A stretch of DNA of 32,586 bases from CAYSRM01 sp964475205. GTDB taxonomy: Bacteria; Verrucomicrobiota; Kiritimatiellia; UBA8416; CAYSRM01. The notes beneath the pieces are model-generated. The model saw nothing but the letters and a program-made list of their open reading frames with translations, ran no database searches and was not told where the DNA came from. The translations under genes and the position numbers were made by a program. Positions within the stretch are counted from its first letter, which is position 1. Each line of letters starts with the position of its first letter. Shown piece after piece: positions 1-7,362 of this stretch. The stretch lies in the NCBI GenBank assembly GCA_964475205.1, contig CAYYVQ010000025.1:1-32586 (forward strand), given 5' to 3'.

Positions 1-1
1 A

Positions 2-598
2 ATCTGTATCTGCACAACTCTCTGCATCGGATTGGGAACAGGATGCGCAGCCTTCAGGGCATCCGTAAAAGAAACAGATCCTGAGCAAAGTGAGCCCCTG
101 TCCGCAAAATACGATCAACGGGATCTGCTGTTCCTTGCCGAAGAGATGGCAAGGCAGATAAAATCGCAACCCTTCCCGGAAAATTCCGGCGAAAAACCGC
201 TGGTGGCAGAACTTGGAATACAAAACAGAACCAAAATACACCTGGATACCAAGGCCCTGGCAGATACCCTTACCACAAGACTGATGGATGGCGACTCCTT
301 GCGCTTCGTCAACACAAGCCGCCGAAACGAACTGCTTCGCGAGCAGGGATACCAGCTTGCCAATGCCACCGAAGAAAAACGCGTCAAGATAGGGAAACAG
401 CTCGGCGCAGATTACATGCTTACCGGGTCCTTGACAGAAATCGAAAAAGATTCCCCCCGCCAGGCGCGAGTATCAGAAAAACAAGACGTCTTCTACCAGC
501 TCACCGTAGAAATTACGGACCTTGAAACAGGAGTTATCGCAATGCGTAAACAAGTGCAGAGAATGCGGCGGGCAAGCAAACCGCTTATAGGCTGGTAA
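2..598 (+). CDS. LpoB-like lipoprotein (penicillin-binding protein activator family), 5' end outside window
   Basis: The reading frame is open from the window edge, so the true start lies upstream. The first visible residues form the end of a hydrophobic signal followed by L-G-T-G-C, a plausible lipobox with the Cys codon at 44-46; a TTG at 32 is therefore not the start. The rest matches the LpoB/PBP-activator fold: K-P-L-V-A-E-L-G-I-Q-N-R-T (first strand), H-L-D-T-K-A-L-A-D, the R-x-E-L-L-x-E-Q-G-Y-Q-L helix, G-K-Q-L-G-A-D-Y-M-L-T-G-S-L, and D-L-E-T-G near the end. In Enterobacteria LpoB is an outer-membrane lipoprotein that activates PBP1B from outside; here only family membership is supported, and no PBP1-type partner is in view. 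The gene is followed 29 bp later by a COG3014-type lipoprotein gene, a pairing known from Vibrio and relatives. Confidence 0.85.
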   Translation: MCICTTLCIGLGTGCAAFRASVKETDPEQSEPLSAKYDQRDLLFLAEEMARQIKSQPFPENSGEKPLVAELGIQNRTKIHLDTKALADTLTTRLMDGDSLRFVNTSRRNELLREQGYQLANATEEKRVKIGKQLGADYMLTGSLTEIEKDSPRQARVSEKQDVFYQLTVEITDLETGVIAMRKQVQRMRRASKPLIGW

Positions 599-627
599 AC
601 CTCCACTCTTTTTGAATCTCTTACCGC

Positions 628-1806
628 ATGCATAGAGCCATAAAAAGATTTGCCGCAAGGTGGCCGTTCCTGACTCCACGGACAATAGTGCAATCAATGT
701 TGACCGTAACCATGGCAGCGGCGTTCCTGGCGCCAGGTTGCTCAACAAGAACACGCCTTGCCTCCGCAAGACAACAGTATTATTCCGGAAACTTCAGCGC
801 CGCATACAATATACTTTCCACCCGCACCCCAGGAAAGACAGACAGGGTACTGTGGCTTATGGAAAAAGGTTCTGCGCTTCAGGCTCTCAATAAATACAAA
901 GAGTCCACACGCACATGGCTCAGAGCCGTTGCGCTTGCGGAACAACTTGACTATTACAGCCTGTCTAGAAGCACGGAAAGCATGCTTATCAATGATTCGG
1001 TGATTGCATACAGGGGAACCCCTTACGAACGCACCCTTCTCAGAACATTCCTGTCTTTCAACTACCTCGCAAGAGGAATGTGGGATGGCGCGGCAGTGGA
1101 AGCCCGCAACATAGTCTACAGGCTTGACAGTCTCAAAGGTTTTCCGGACGACCCGTTCAGCAGATACGTTGCGGGAGTCTGTTTTGAATTTTCACGCGAA
1201 TACGAAGCGGCTGTCTTCCAATACAAGAAAGTTTCCGAACTCATCGACAAGCCCTCGATAAATCCGGTAAACGGCCGCTTTAACAACCCGGACCGTGCGC
1301 TTGATACGCAAGACGGACAAAAACAGCTCATATGTTTTATACTCATCGGAAAAGCAGCCTCGCAAACAGACGGCGCGCCGAGTCGGCCTCCCGGGGAATA
1401 CGCTGAAGTGTTCTACCGCGGCCGTTACCTCGGTCGTTCCCGCGAATTGGTCAATACCGGTTCACTGCGCGAGGCAACAAACCGGAAAATAGCGGCAATG
1501 AGAGAAACCAGGAAAATTGCCCGCATAATAGCAAAAGACGCAATCAGCGACGCAGTCAGTGACAAAAATGACTTCCTGGGCGAAATCCTCAGGCTGATCC
1601 TTTTCTCATTGGAAACTCCCGATGTCCGCCACTGGAGTTCTCTGCCGCTGTCATGCCAGGTGGCAAGAATCGATTGCCCCGATAATCTCAAAGAATATAC
1701 CCTGGTTCTGCGAGACAGCTCAGGCACAACCCGGAAAAGGGTCACCGTACAACAGCCCTTATCACAACAAAACAGCCTGTGCGTATCTTTTTACAGATTC
1801 CTATAA
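628..1806 (+). CDS. COG3014-type TPR lipoprotein
   Basis: A 392-aa predicted lipoprotein. Residues 1-38 form a basic-then-hydrophobic signal ending A-P-G-C, with Cys38 as the likely lipidated residue. Helical repeat-like (TPR/Sel1-like) segments fill about residues 45-240, for example the Y-Y-S-G-N-F-S-A-A-Y and Y-E-A-A-V-F-Q-Y-K-K-V patterns. The C-terminal third is less regular and ends in a beta-rich stretch. This architecture and its place directly after an LpoB-like gene fit the uncharacterised COG3014 family, whose role is not established; a wall-synthesis accessory role is only inferred from the neighbour. No strong ribosome site precedes the ATG at 628; an internal ATG at 697 would still keep the lipobox. 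The stop overlaps the stop of the opposing gene by 6 bp. Confidence 0.7.
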   Translation: MHRAIKRFAARWPFLTPRTIVQSMLTVTMAAAFLAPGCSTRTRLASARQQYYSGNFSAAYNILSTRTPGKTDRVLWLMEKGSALQALNKYKESTRTWLRAVALAEQLDYYSLSRSTESMLINDSVIAYRGTPYERTLLRTFLSFNYLARGMWDGAAVEARNIVYRLDSLKGFPDDPFSRYVAGVCFEFSREYEAAVFQYKKVSELIDKPSINPVNGRFNNPDRALDTQDGQKQLICFILIGKAASQTDGAPSRPPGEYAEVFYRGRYLGRSRELVNTGSLREATNRKIAAMRETRKIARIIAKDAISDAVSDKNDFLGEILRLILFSLETPDVRHWSSLPLSCQVARIDCPDNLKEYTLVLRDSSGTTRKRVTVQQPLSQQNSLCVSFYRFL

Positions 1807-2283
1807 AAAAGCCTTGCTGATAAGCCACATAAGCAATGCTCCGACAATCAAAAGCATAACTATTGCTCGGTTTCGCTGGATCCTGCGCTGATGCTTCAAA
1901 GGACGCACAGATTGAAAATCCTTGCTGGCCAGATAAGTTATCAGTCTCTTGTCGCCGGCAGGTTTTCCCTGCTTGTCTGCCGGGTTGCGAAAATTTGCAA
2001 TCCCGCCTCGACCGCCTCCTGCGCCGGAATTCCCCGCCCCTCTATCGGTGGCGCTTTCCCGCCGGGTTGAGCCGGCATCCCCCGGAGCCATGGAAACAGC
2101 ATGGCTGGACTCGCCGCCGACAGCGCCAGGCCTGTTTCCTCCTTTGCTTTCAGAGCTTTTCTTGTGCTCCCGGGACAATTGCCGGGACAGCGATCTTATT
2201 TCCGCATCAATTTGAGACATGTTTTTTTCTATATCCTTTATTCTCTTACCAACCTCAGAATACTTTCTGAATATTCCGTCCAC
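1801..2283 (-). CDS. hypothetical coiled-coil protein with C-terminal membrane anchor
   Basis: I do not recognise a family. The protein (about 160 aa) has a short N-terminal coiled coil (residues ~5-45), a long low-complexity Gly/Ser/Ala-rich linker (~45-112) and a single hydrophobic segment at the very C terminus (~140-160), so it is probably anchored with its bulk in the cytoplasm. The GTG at 2283 is preferred because GAGGTG lies 6 nt upstream; the frame also has a GTG at 2292 but the GAGG would then touch the start codon. It is the last gene of a four-gene minus-strand cassette and shares its layout (coiled coil, linker, C-terminal anchor) with the gene just upstream. The stop overlaps the opposing COG3014-type gene. 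Confidence 0.65.
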   Translation of the reverse strand: MDGIFRKYSEVGKRIKDIEKNMSQIDAEIRSLSRQLSREHKKSSESKGGNRPGAVGGESSHAVSMAPGDAGSTRRESATDRGAGNSGAGGGRGGIANFRNPADKQGKPAGDKRLITYLASKDFQSVRPLKHQRRIQRNRAIVMLLIVGALLMWLISKAFL

Positions 2284-2323
2284 GTCCGACACCTCGTTTA
2301 CTCAAAATAATCCGGTTACCAGG

Positions 2324-3028
2324 CTATATCCGGAAAAAACCCGAAGCCCATAACCATGCCACAAACAAAAGCGCCAGCAGGACGCCGAAGGGTATACTGA
2401 AAGCTAAACCGAGTTTCAGCCAGGTTATAAACCTTGTACCAGGCCCTGATCCCACACTGGGTGGTGGCGCTGCTTCAACCCCCGGCGGAGCATTGACGGT
2501 TCCTTTGTGCCAACTCGTGGCCTCAATCCGGGACAAAGCCTTGTTGTAATCCATACGCACGTTCTCTACAACTGAAAGAGAGTCTTCCAGCTCCGAACCG
2601 AAGTCCTGGTTAGACCATTGGCTCTCGTCAATTCCTTCAATTTCACAAAGCATTTCCTTGAATTTCTTACGAGTCTGTCCGAACAGCTCTTCCATACGAG
2701 AGGCCTGCACCTGCTCTTTCTCGAGAAGCACAATTCCCTTGCGCAATTTCTCAATCATAGTCTTCTTATCACGATCATAAACATCCTGCTTTCTGGCCAG
2801 TTCTTCAAGGGCGTTTTTATCCTTCTCCAGTCCCTCCTGCTTCCGCCGAAGAAATTCAAGCTCCTGCATAGTGCCGGCCATTTTAGAAGAAAGCTCCGCT
2901 TTATGCCGCTCAATGCCTTCAACTGATGCCTCTGCTCCCGTTTCACCTGCTGAAGGATCCTTTTCTGTCTCTTCGGACAACTCATCATCTTTTTGCAGCA
3001 AATCATCATCAAAAAAATCCGTACTCAT
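2324..3028 (-). CDS. hypothetical coiled-coil protein with C-terminal transmembrane segment
   Basis: No named family is recognised. The 234-aa product starts with a very acidic stretch (D/E-rich, residues 1-40), then a heptad-like helical region at about 42-130, a Pro/Gly-rich linker at 175-200, and one strong hydrophobic helix at about 203-228, leaving only a few residues after it. The start is well supported: GGAGGGGG lies 4-5 nt before the ATG at 3028. The downstream gene has the same overall plan, which suggests the two act together as membrane-tethered scaffold subunits; this is inference from architecture only. Its stop codon TAG lies in the string CAGGCTA (+ strand 2320-2326), which resembles the core of the dispersed repeat described elsewhere. 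Confidence 0.7.
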   Translation of the reverse strand: MSTDFFDDDLLQKDDELSEETEKDPSAGETGAEASVEGIERHKAELSSKMAGTMQELEFLRRKQEGLEKDKNALEELARKQDVYDRDKKTMIEKLRKGIVLLEKEQVQASRMEELFGQTRKKFKEMLCEIEGIDESQWSNQDFGSELEDSLSVVENVRMDYNKALSRIEATSWHKGTVNAPPGVEAAPPPSVGSGPGTRFITWLKLGLAFSIPFGVLLALLFVAWLWASGFFRI

Positions 3029-3068
3029 TTTCCCCCTCCGGTTAAATAATAAATCCCAAGTCGTATTG

Positions 3069-3330
3069 CTAACCTGATCTATTCACACGCCGAGTTTACC
3101 GCAGCTACAAGGCGCAGCGAGTTTAGCTGTGGTAACCCACCGCCAACTCGCTGGAACACAATAGATGCGGTGAAATCGGCGCGCCTGTGGTGAAAAACGC
3201 CAAGCGCTCCCATCCCGGCATGGATCGCGCCACATATTAAAAACGTTGACAAAAACATTCGCACACTTAACGTCTGTCTCCCACGCACTTTACAAATTGG
3301 TTGGCATTTTTCATGAATAGATCAGGCTAA
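3069..3330. repeat. dispersed repeat copy A, MITE-like, with inverted ends and nested hairpins
   Basis: A 262-bp intergenic block bounded by CTAACCTGATCTATTCA (3069-3085) and its near-perfect inverse TGAATAGATCAGGCTAA (3314-3330), one mismatch in 17. The right end is preceded by GGCATTTTTCA, as in copies at 4185 and 26304. Inside are two competing hairpins: CAGCGAGTT/AACTCGCTG (3115-3123 with 3145-3153, extended by GC-GTGG/CCAC-GC) and TTACCGCAGCTA/TAGCTGTGGTAA (3096-3107 with 3124-3135, one mismatch). A 69-codon minus frame inside it (3079-3288) has no ribosome site or recognisable domain. The block separates the LysM-protein gene from the coiled-coil gene. Confidence 0.75.
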
Positions 3331-3343
3331 TGAAAACTTCTTC

Positions 3344-4105
3344 CTATCTCCGCGGGATAACAAGCACCTGGCCCGCCTTTAAATCGTTGGGACCATCCAG
3401 CCGGTCCCGGTTCGCCTCAAAAATCCGATGGCTTTCATCGGGATCACTGTACATCTTGATTGCAATCCTCGTAAGATTGTCTCCGGGCACGACCCGGTAC
3501 AACCTGTCGCCCGGGACAGAACCGTCTCCGGTTATGGAAGAAGAGGCGCCCGTTGATCGGTCCGCCCCCGAGACATCAAATTCTTTTTCATTAAGATGCT
3601 TCAGTCTGGCCTGAAGTTCCGCAATTTCATTTTTCAGACGCTCATTCTCCTTGCGTAGCTGCGCATACTCGCGCATGACCTCATTCATGTCCTCCCCGGC
3701 TCCGTTGCCTCTGCCCGACAACTTTCCTATAAGCGATTGTAAAGCAACTCTAATGCGCTCCTTTATCATCTCCCGCTTCTCAGTGTCCGGTTTCAAATCA
3801 AGATAACGCCGATAATGATAAATAGCGCCCACATAATCGGAAAAATCATCCTGCAGCAAAACGGCATAGTCAAAATGCGCCCTCGCATAGCCCGGATCGG
3901 CATTAATAGCATTCAAATAAGCGCCAAGCGCCTTATCTGCATGGCCGCCAAGCTGATGGTTGCGCGCTTCCTCGGCAAGAGACTTGGCCCTGCTTCGCGA
4001 CTGCTCTCCATAAGAACCGGGTAAACAACCGGTCAGGGCTAATATCGCGGATGCCAACGTAATAAGCCGCAACCTGTAAAATAGAACCCGCTTCAAATCT
4101 AACAT
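3344..4105 (-). CDS. TPR and LysM domain lipoprotein
   Basis: A 253-aa lipoprotein from the ATG at 4105, chosen because AAGGGG sits about 5 nt upstream and because it gives a classic signal peptide with lipobox A-L-T-G-C; the frame extends 11 codons further up without support. After the signal come a TPR pair (A-L-G-A-Y-L-N-A-I-N-A-D-P-G-Y-A-R-A-H-F and the following Y-R-R-Y-L-D-L-K-P), a short coiled coil (Y-A-Q-L-R-K-E-N-E-R-L-K-N-E), a Ser/Gly linker, and a C-terminal LysM domain (Y-R-V-V-P-G-D-N-L-T-R-I-A through L-K-A-G-Q-V-L-V-I-P). LysM binds N-acetylglucosamine in peptidoglycan, so the protein likely tethers a membrane complex to the wall. It sits mid-cassette between an unknown 219-aa protein and two anchored coiled-coil proteins. 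Confidence 0.85.
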   Translation of the reverse strand: MLDLKRVLFYRLRLITLASAILALTGCLPGSYGEQSRSRAKSLAEEARNHQLGGHADKALGAYLNAINADPGYARAHFDYAVLLQDDFSDYVGAIYHYRRYLDLKPDTEKREMIKERIRVALQSLIGKLSGRGNGAGEDMNEVMREYAQLRKENERLKNEIAELQARLKHLNEKEFDVSGADRSTGASSSITGDGSVPGDRLYRVVPGDNLTRIAIKMYSDPDESHRIFEANRDRLDGPNDLKAGQVLVIPRR

Positions 4106-4184
4106 CACAACCCCTTTATAAGCGCAATTGTCGCGCAAATCAGTCTACACCCTGCTGTATTTACAAACAACTTTCAACTTTCTT

Positions 4185-4212
4185 GGCTTTTTTCATGATG
4201 AGATCAGACTAA
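4185..4212. repeat. dispersed repeat copy B, single end carrying a stop codon
   Basis: The sequence GGCTTTTTTCATGATGAG followed by ATCAGACTAA matches the right end of copy A with only a few changes. No matching left end is clear between here and 4105, so it is a solo end. The minus-strand gene 4209-4868 terminates inside it: its TAG (4209-4211) is the CTA of the repeat's CTAA end. Confidence 0.6.
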
Positions 4213-4868
4213 TTATACATCCTTATCGACAACAGAATAAAGCCGTTGCTCTGTCCCTCTTCCAGCACCGGTTTTCTCTGAACCCTGCTCTCCCCATGTT
4301 CCTCTGTCCTGTTTATTGAATATACCTTCCTGGGAGCACAAAGCGGAACCTTTATACGCCTCGAATCGCCTTCAACCCAGTCTTCATCAGCACAAACCCT
4401 GGCCGAACCGGAAGCAACGATCTCAGCCTGGTTGAAACTCCCTGACTTCAACAGCCCGGCTATTCCCTGAAACGGCAACTCCGCCAGCCGGCCTGGAATG
4501 CCACCGCCCGCAATATCTCCTGCGGTATCCTCGGCAAAACGTAAAACTAATTTGCCCAGGTCATCCATCGTTTTTTTGAGGCGCTCCCCTTTCATGGGTT
4601 CAGTTACGCTTGCATGCAAAGCAAAAGGGCCCTGGACCGTCTCCTTGAATAACATCCTGTCTACCCATTTGCCGCCGCTCAAATCTATTCGCCCGGCGCC
4701 GAGCATCGGTAAAAAAATGGTGGCAGTCCTTTCGACAATGGCCGGACGCGGCCACATAAGATTGACAATCAGAAGATTGGAGGCATCCTCCCCGTATTCT
4801 CTGCCATGATAATTCAGCTTTACCGAATCCAGAAGAATTTCACCAATGCGTCTTCTATATATGCTCAT
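4209..4868 (-). CDS. hypothetical conserved-looking protein, 219 aa
   Basis: I do not recognise this protein. It has no signal peptide and no membrane segment. The N-terminal half looks beta-rich (V-K-L-N-Y-H-G-R-E-Y, L-L-I-V-N-L-M-W-P-R-P, T-A-T-I-F-L-P-M-L), followed by a helical stretch around residues 90-145 that is Gly-rich near I-A-G-G-G-I-P-G-R-L, and a polar tail. It is probably cytoplasmic. It is the first gene of the minus-strand cassette running to 1801, and the 243-bp gap upstream is shared with the divergent glycosyltransferase gene, so both promoters should lie there. The last codons and the TAG stop fall in a dispersed repeat end, so the C terminus may have been changed by repeat insertion. 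No function is proposed. Confidence 0.7.
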   Translation of the reverse strand: MSIYRRRIGEILLDSVKLNYHGREYGEDASNLLIVNLMWPRPAIVERTATIFLPMLGAGRIDLSGGKWVDRMLFKETVQGPFALHASVTEPMKGERLKKTMDDLGKLVLRFAEDTAGDIAGGGIPGRLAELPFQGIAGLLKSGSFNQAEIVASGSARVCADEDWVEGDSRRIKVPLCAPRKVYSINRTEEHGESRVQRKPVLEEGQSNGFILLSIRMYN

Positions 4869-4981
4869 TAAACTCCGTCCCGGCCTTCTTCAATAACACC
4901 TGTACTGTAACCCATAACTACAGAATGCTCCAAAAAAAATCCTTGCCTGTCAAACTGCAACAGGACAGTATCAGTATATCT

Positions 4982-5010
4982 TTGAAAAAAGCCATAATAT
5001 GGAATTTATT
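4982..5010 (+). promoter_or_regulatory. possible sigma70-type promoter for the glycosyltransferase gene
   Basis: TTGAAA (4982-4987), a 17-nt spacer and TTTATT (5005-5010) lie in the divergent gap 4869-5111. The -35 is good and the -10 is mediocre. A transcript from here would have a leader of about 95 nt. The rest of this gap shows an A-rich run near 4932 but no clear promoter for the minus-strand cassette. Confidence 0.3.
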
Positions 5011-5111
5011 ACATCTGAACTACCGGGTATCGTGCCGCGCTTGATACGCAAAGAACCGGGAACACGCGATTTCCTGTCTGAATTTTTGTGACCGGGAAAT
5101 GAAAGACATCA

Positions 5112-6869
5112 ATGAATAGCCGAAATGCTTCAAGTCCCGATTGGCGAGCGGCCCAAACTGTTTTGAAAAACGGGAAGCTCAGCATAATAATGCCGGCGCA
5201 TAATCTCGAAAGGGAAATATCAGAAAATCTTTTGACCGTGCGCAATACATTCCGGCATCACATACCCTTCGAAATAATAGCCGTAGACGATGGAAGCAAC
5301 GACTATACCTCTCGCGAAATAGAAAAAACCGCCGGAAAATTCCCTGAAATCATACCTGTGCTTCTGGGCGCCAATTCCGGCAAAGGACACGCTCTCCTCG
5401 AAGGTTTCCACAATTCGACCGGAAGCCACATTTTATTCCTGGACGCCGATCTTGATCTGCCTCCCGATCAAACGAGCGGCATGTTCGAAATCATGCTCAA
5501 TGACAAAAGCGATATTGTCATCGGATCAAAACGACACAGGCAATCGCAGATTAACTACCCGTTGCATAGAAAGATAATCAGCTCCATCTATTACTTTATC
5601 GTCAAAATTCTTTTCGGCCTGTCAGTGCACGACACTCAAACGGGAATAAAACTTTTGACCCGCAAGGCCCTGGAATATGTAAACACGAGAATGCTTGTTA
5701 AACGATTCGCATTCGATCTGGAAATGCTGGTAATTGCCGACGAAAAAGGCTTCAAAATCAGCGAATCGCCTGTCACCCTCGATTTCCACCTCCGTTTCGG
5801 ATGCGTTAGGCCCCGGGCAGTAAAAAAAATAATAATTGATACCCTCGCAATTCTCTACCGGAGCAGGATACTTAAATACTATCGATCGATTCCGCGAATG
5901 AAGATGCCCGCAGAATCGCCGATGGTCTCAATACTGATAGCTTACCGACTGCATAGCATCCTGGTCGATGAATGCCTGCGATCAATAGCAAAGCAGACTT
6001 ACACCCGCTGGGAAGTGATACTCCTGCCGGATCAGATAGAAGGCAAAGAAACCAAGGCGCCGAATGTCAAAGTGGTTGCTACCGGCAAGGTAAGTCCCGC
6101 AGAAAAAAAGAACATTGGCATCAAAAAGGCGAGCGGCAGCATTATTGCATTTCTCGACGACAACACAGCCCCTGTCCCACAGTGGCTTAGACAGGCTGTA
6201 TCCTATTTCTCTTCACCCTCGACAGGCGCCGTCGGCGGCCCCCGCACAACATTCAACAGCGATTCGTTTATGGCCAGGATGAGCGGACGCGTCTTTTCAA
6301 ACATACTCGTATCAGGCCGGCGCAGGTTCCACTATACGCCAACTCGTGTTATCCAGATCGAAGATTTTCCGGGCTGCAATTTTTTTGTCAGAAAAGACAT
6401 TCTCAAACGACTCAAAGGATTTCGTACGGACCGCCGGATCGGCGAATGCACAATGCTCTGCCAGGACATAGTTAACAAAGAACATAAAAAAATCTTCTAT
6501 GATCCCAGAATAGAAGTCGCCAGCCATAGAGAAAAACTCTTTCTACCTCATCTCCGCCAGACTGCCCGATCCGCGTTGCGCAGCGGATATTTCGTAAAAA
6601 CCCTTCCCGAAATGCCCGGAAAACTGAGCTATGCCCTTCCATCCCTGCTGATTGCAGGCATCTTTCTTGGCGCATTGCTTTCCCTGACATCAAATTTAAT
6701 CCTTTCACTTTATATCTCAACTCTTGGCCTGTATGTGCTCACAGTCCTTCTCTTTTCCATAAGTACAAAACCCGTCAAATGGTTAGTCACTTCTCTGGGT
6801 ATAATTTCTACACATATTACATACGGCCTGTTCTTTATTGCAGGACTGGCCGCAAAGAAAAAGAACTAA
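5112..6869 (+). CDS. double-domain family 2 glycosyltransferase, membrane-anchored
   Basis: The 585-aa protein holds two GT-A domains in one chain. Domain 1 (~22-250) resembles dolichyl/undecaprenyl-phosphate sugar transferases (Alg5/DPM1 type): S-I-I-M-P-A-H-N, V-D-D-G-S (58-62), N-S-G-K-G-H-A-L and D-A-D-L-D (111-115), then the H-D-T-Q-T-G-I-K-L-L motif (173-182). Domain 2 (~270-500) is a second GT2: V-S-I-L-I-A-Y, K-N-I-G-I-K-K-A-S-G-S-I-I-A-F-L-D-D-N (D349-D350 as the likely metal site) and G-G-P. Two to three membrane helices follow (~507-580). It may make a polyprenyl-phosphate sugar and extend a glycan, but which sugar is not visible. The gene stands alone, divergent from the four-gene cassette. 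The ATG at 5112 has only a weak ribosome site (GAAAG). Confidence 0.85.
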   Translation: MNSRNASSPDWRAAQTVLKNGKLSIIMPAHNLEREISENLLTVRNTFRHHIPFEIIAVDDGSNDYTSREIEKTAGKFPEIIPVLLGANSGKGHALLEGFHNSTGSHILFLDADLDLPPDQTSGMFEIMLNDKSDIVIGSKRHRQSQINYPLHRKIISSIYYFIVKILFGLSVHDTQTGIKLLTRKALEYVNTRMLVKRFAFDLEMLVIADEKGFKISESPVTLDFHLRFGCVRPRAVKKIIIDTLAILYRSRILKYYRSIPRMKMPAESPMVSILIAYRLHSILVDECLRSIAKQTYTRWEVILLPDQIEGKETKAPNVKVVATGKVSPAEKKNIGIKKASGSIIAFLDDNTAPVPQWLRQAVSYFSSPSTGAVGGPRTTFNSDSFMARMSGRVFSNILVSGRRRFHYTPTRVIQIEDFPGCNFFVRKDILKRLKGFRTDRRIGECTMLCQDIVNKEHKKIFYDPRIEVASHREKLFLPHLRQTARSALRSGYFVKTLPEMPGKLSYALPSLLIAGIFLGALLSLTSNLILSLYISTLGLYVLTVLLFSISTKPVKWLVTSLGIISTHITYGLFFIAGLAAKKKN

Positions 6870-6990
6870 CCCGCATTTCTCACAGGCTTCCTGAAGTCAA
6901 GATAGATAAAGACGGAGATCGGGGTCGAACCATAGTAAGTTACTGCCTCCTATTGACTTAACGTTATGATCCTGAATCCGGCAGTAGAAA

Positions 6991-7020
6991 ACCACTAATG
7001 GACACTAAATAGCACTAATG
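6991..7020. repeat. three tandem 10-bp units (CACTAATG type)
   Basis: ACCACTAATG, GACACTAAAT and AGCACTAATG follow one another with an exact 10-bp period. The units share CACTAA. The period is close to one DNA turn. No gene overlaps. Confidence 0.6.
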
Positions 7021-7119
7021 TTTTGAAATAGCTGGAAAAAGCATCAAAAGAAAACTTCATGAGCACATTGAACCCTGCACCAAATGGGTGCAGTTGCATT
7101 GTGGATAATACCCTCATTT

Positions 7120-7179
7120 ATTCGTGTCTATTCGCCTGCCTGTGCGTGTCCGCACGCAGACAGGTGTGCATTCGTGGTT
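7120..7179. repeat. 10-bp ATTCGTG repeat units interrupted by a 30-bp hairpin
   Basis: ATTCGTGTCT (7120-7129) and ATTCGTGGTT (7170-7179) flank a third unit that is split: ATTCG (7130-7134), 30 bp, then TGTGC (7165-7169). Removing the 30 bp restores a perfect-length decamer, ATTCGTGTGC. The 30-bp piece (7135-7164) folds on itself: it starts CCTGCCTGTGCGTG and ends CACGCAGACAGG around a TCCG loop, giving about 11 paired bases with a small bulge. Confidence 0.6.
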
Positions 7180-7192
7180 CAACTGCTCTTTA

Positions 7193-7362
7193 TAGGTTAA
7201 ATCAATATATTTCATGCAGTCCCACAAATACTCGCAGTTATCAATCATGGTGCTCCAATACCGTCCCTGCCAGGACGCTCCGCTACGACGCTTGCGGATG
7301 TTGTAGTACTCAGCAAACTCACCTTCGAGCTTCTGCATGAATTTGCTGACAATCTCAGGGCG
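7193..7362 (-). pseudogene. remnant of a REP-associated (Y1/IS200-like) transposase
   Basis: On the minus strand the frame reads P-E-I-V-S-K-F-M-Q-K-L-E-G-E-F-A-E-Y-Y-N, then R-S-G-A-S-W-Q-G-R-Y-W-S-T-M-I-D, then Y-L-W-D-C-M-K-Y-I-D-L. This matches the C-terminal half of RAYT/TnpA-REP proteins (F-M-Q-x-L-x-x-x-Y-x-x-Y-Y-N, then R-x-G-x-x-W-x-x-R-Y, then Y-I-x-x-N-x-V-R-A-G). The N-terminal half with the HUH motif is missing: upstream the frame hits a TAG exactly at the end of a dispersed repeat copy (7363-7365). After I-D-L the frame runs into the decamer repeats, so the C terminus is also lost. About 55 residues of family-like sequence remain, so it cannot be active. Confidence 0.7.

Noticed and set aside
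3079..3288. A 69-codon minus-strand frame inside repeat copy A
   Set aside because: No ribosome site or known domain, and its stop is formed by the repeat end itself. It is more likely incidental, though it could be tested if other copies keep the frame.
6915..6935. GGGGTCGAACC resembling a tRNA T-loop
   Set aside because: No acceptor, D or anticodon stems fit around it, and the flanking bases do not pair as a T-arm.
6991..7179. Regular short repeats that might be a CRISPR array
   Set aside because: Units are 10 bp without spacers of constant length and there are no cas genes.
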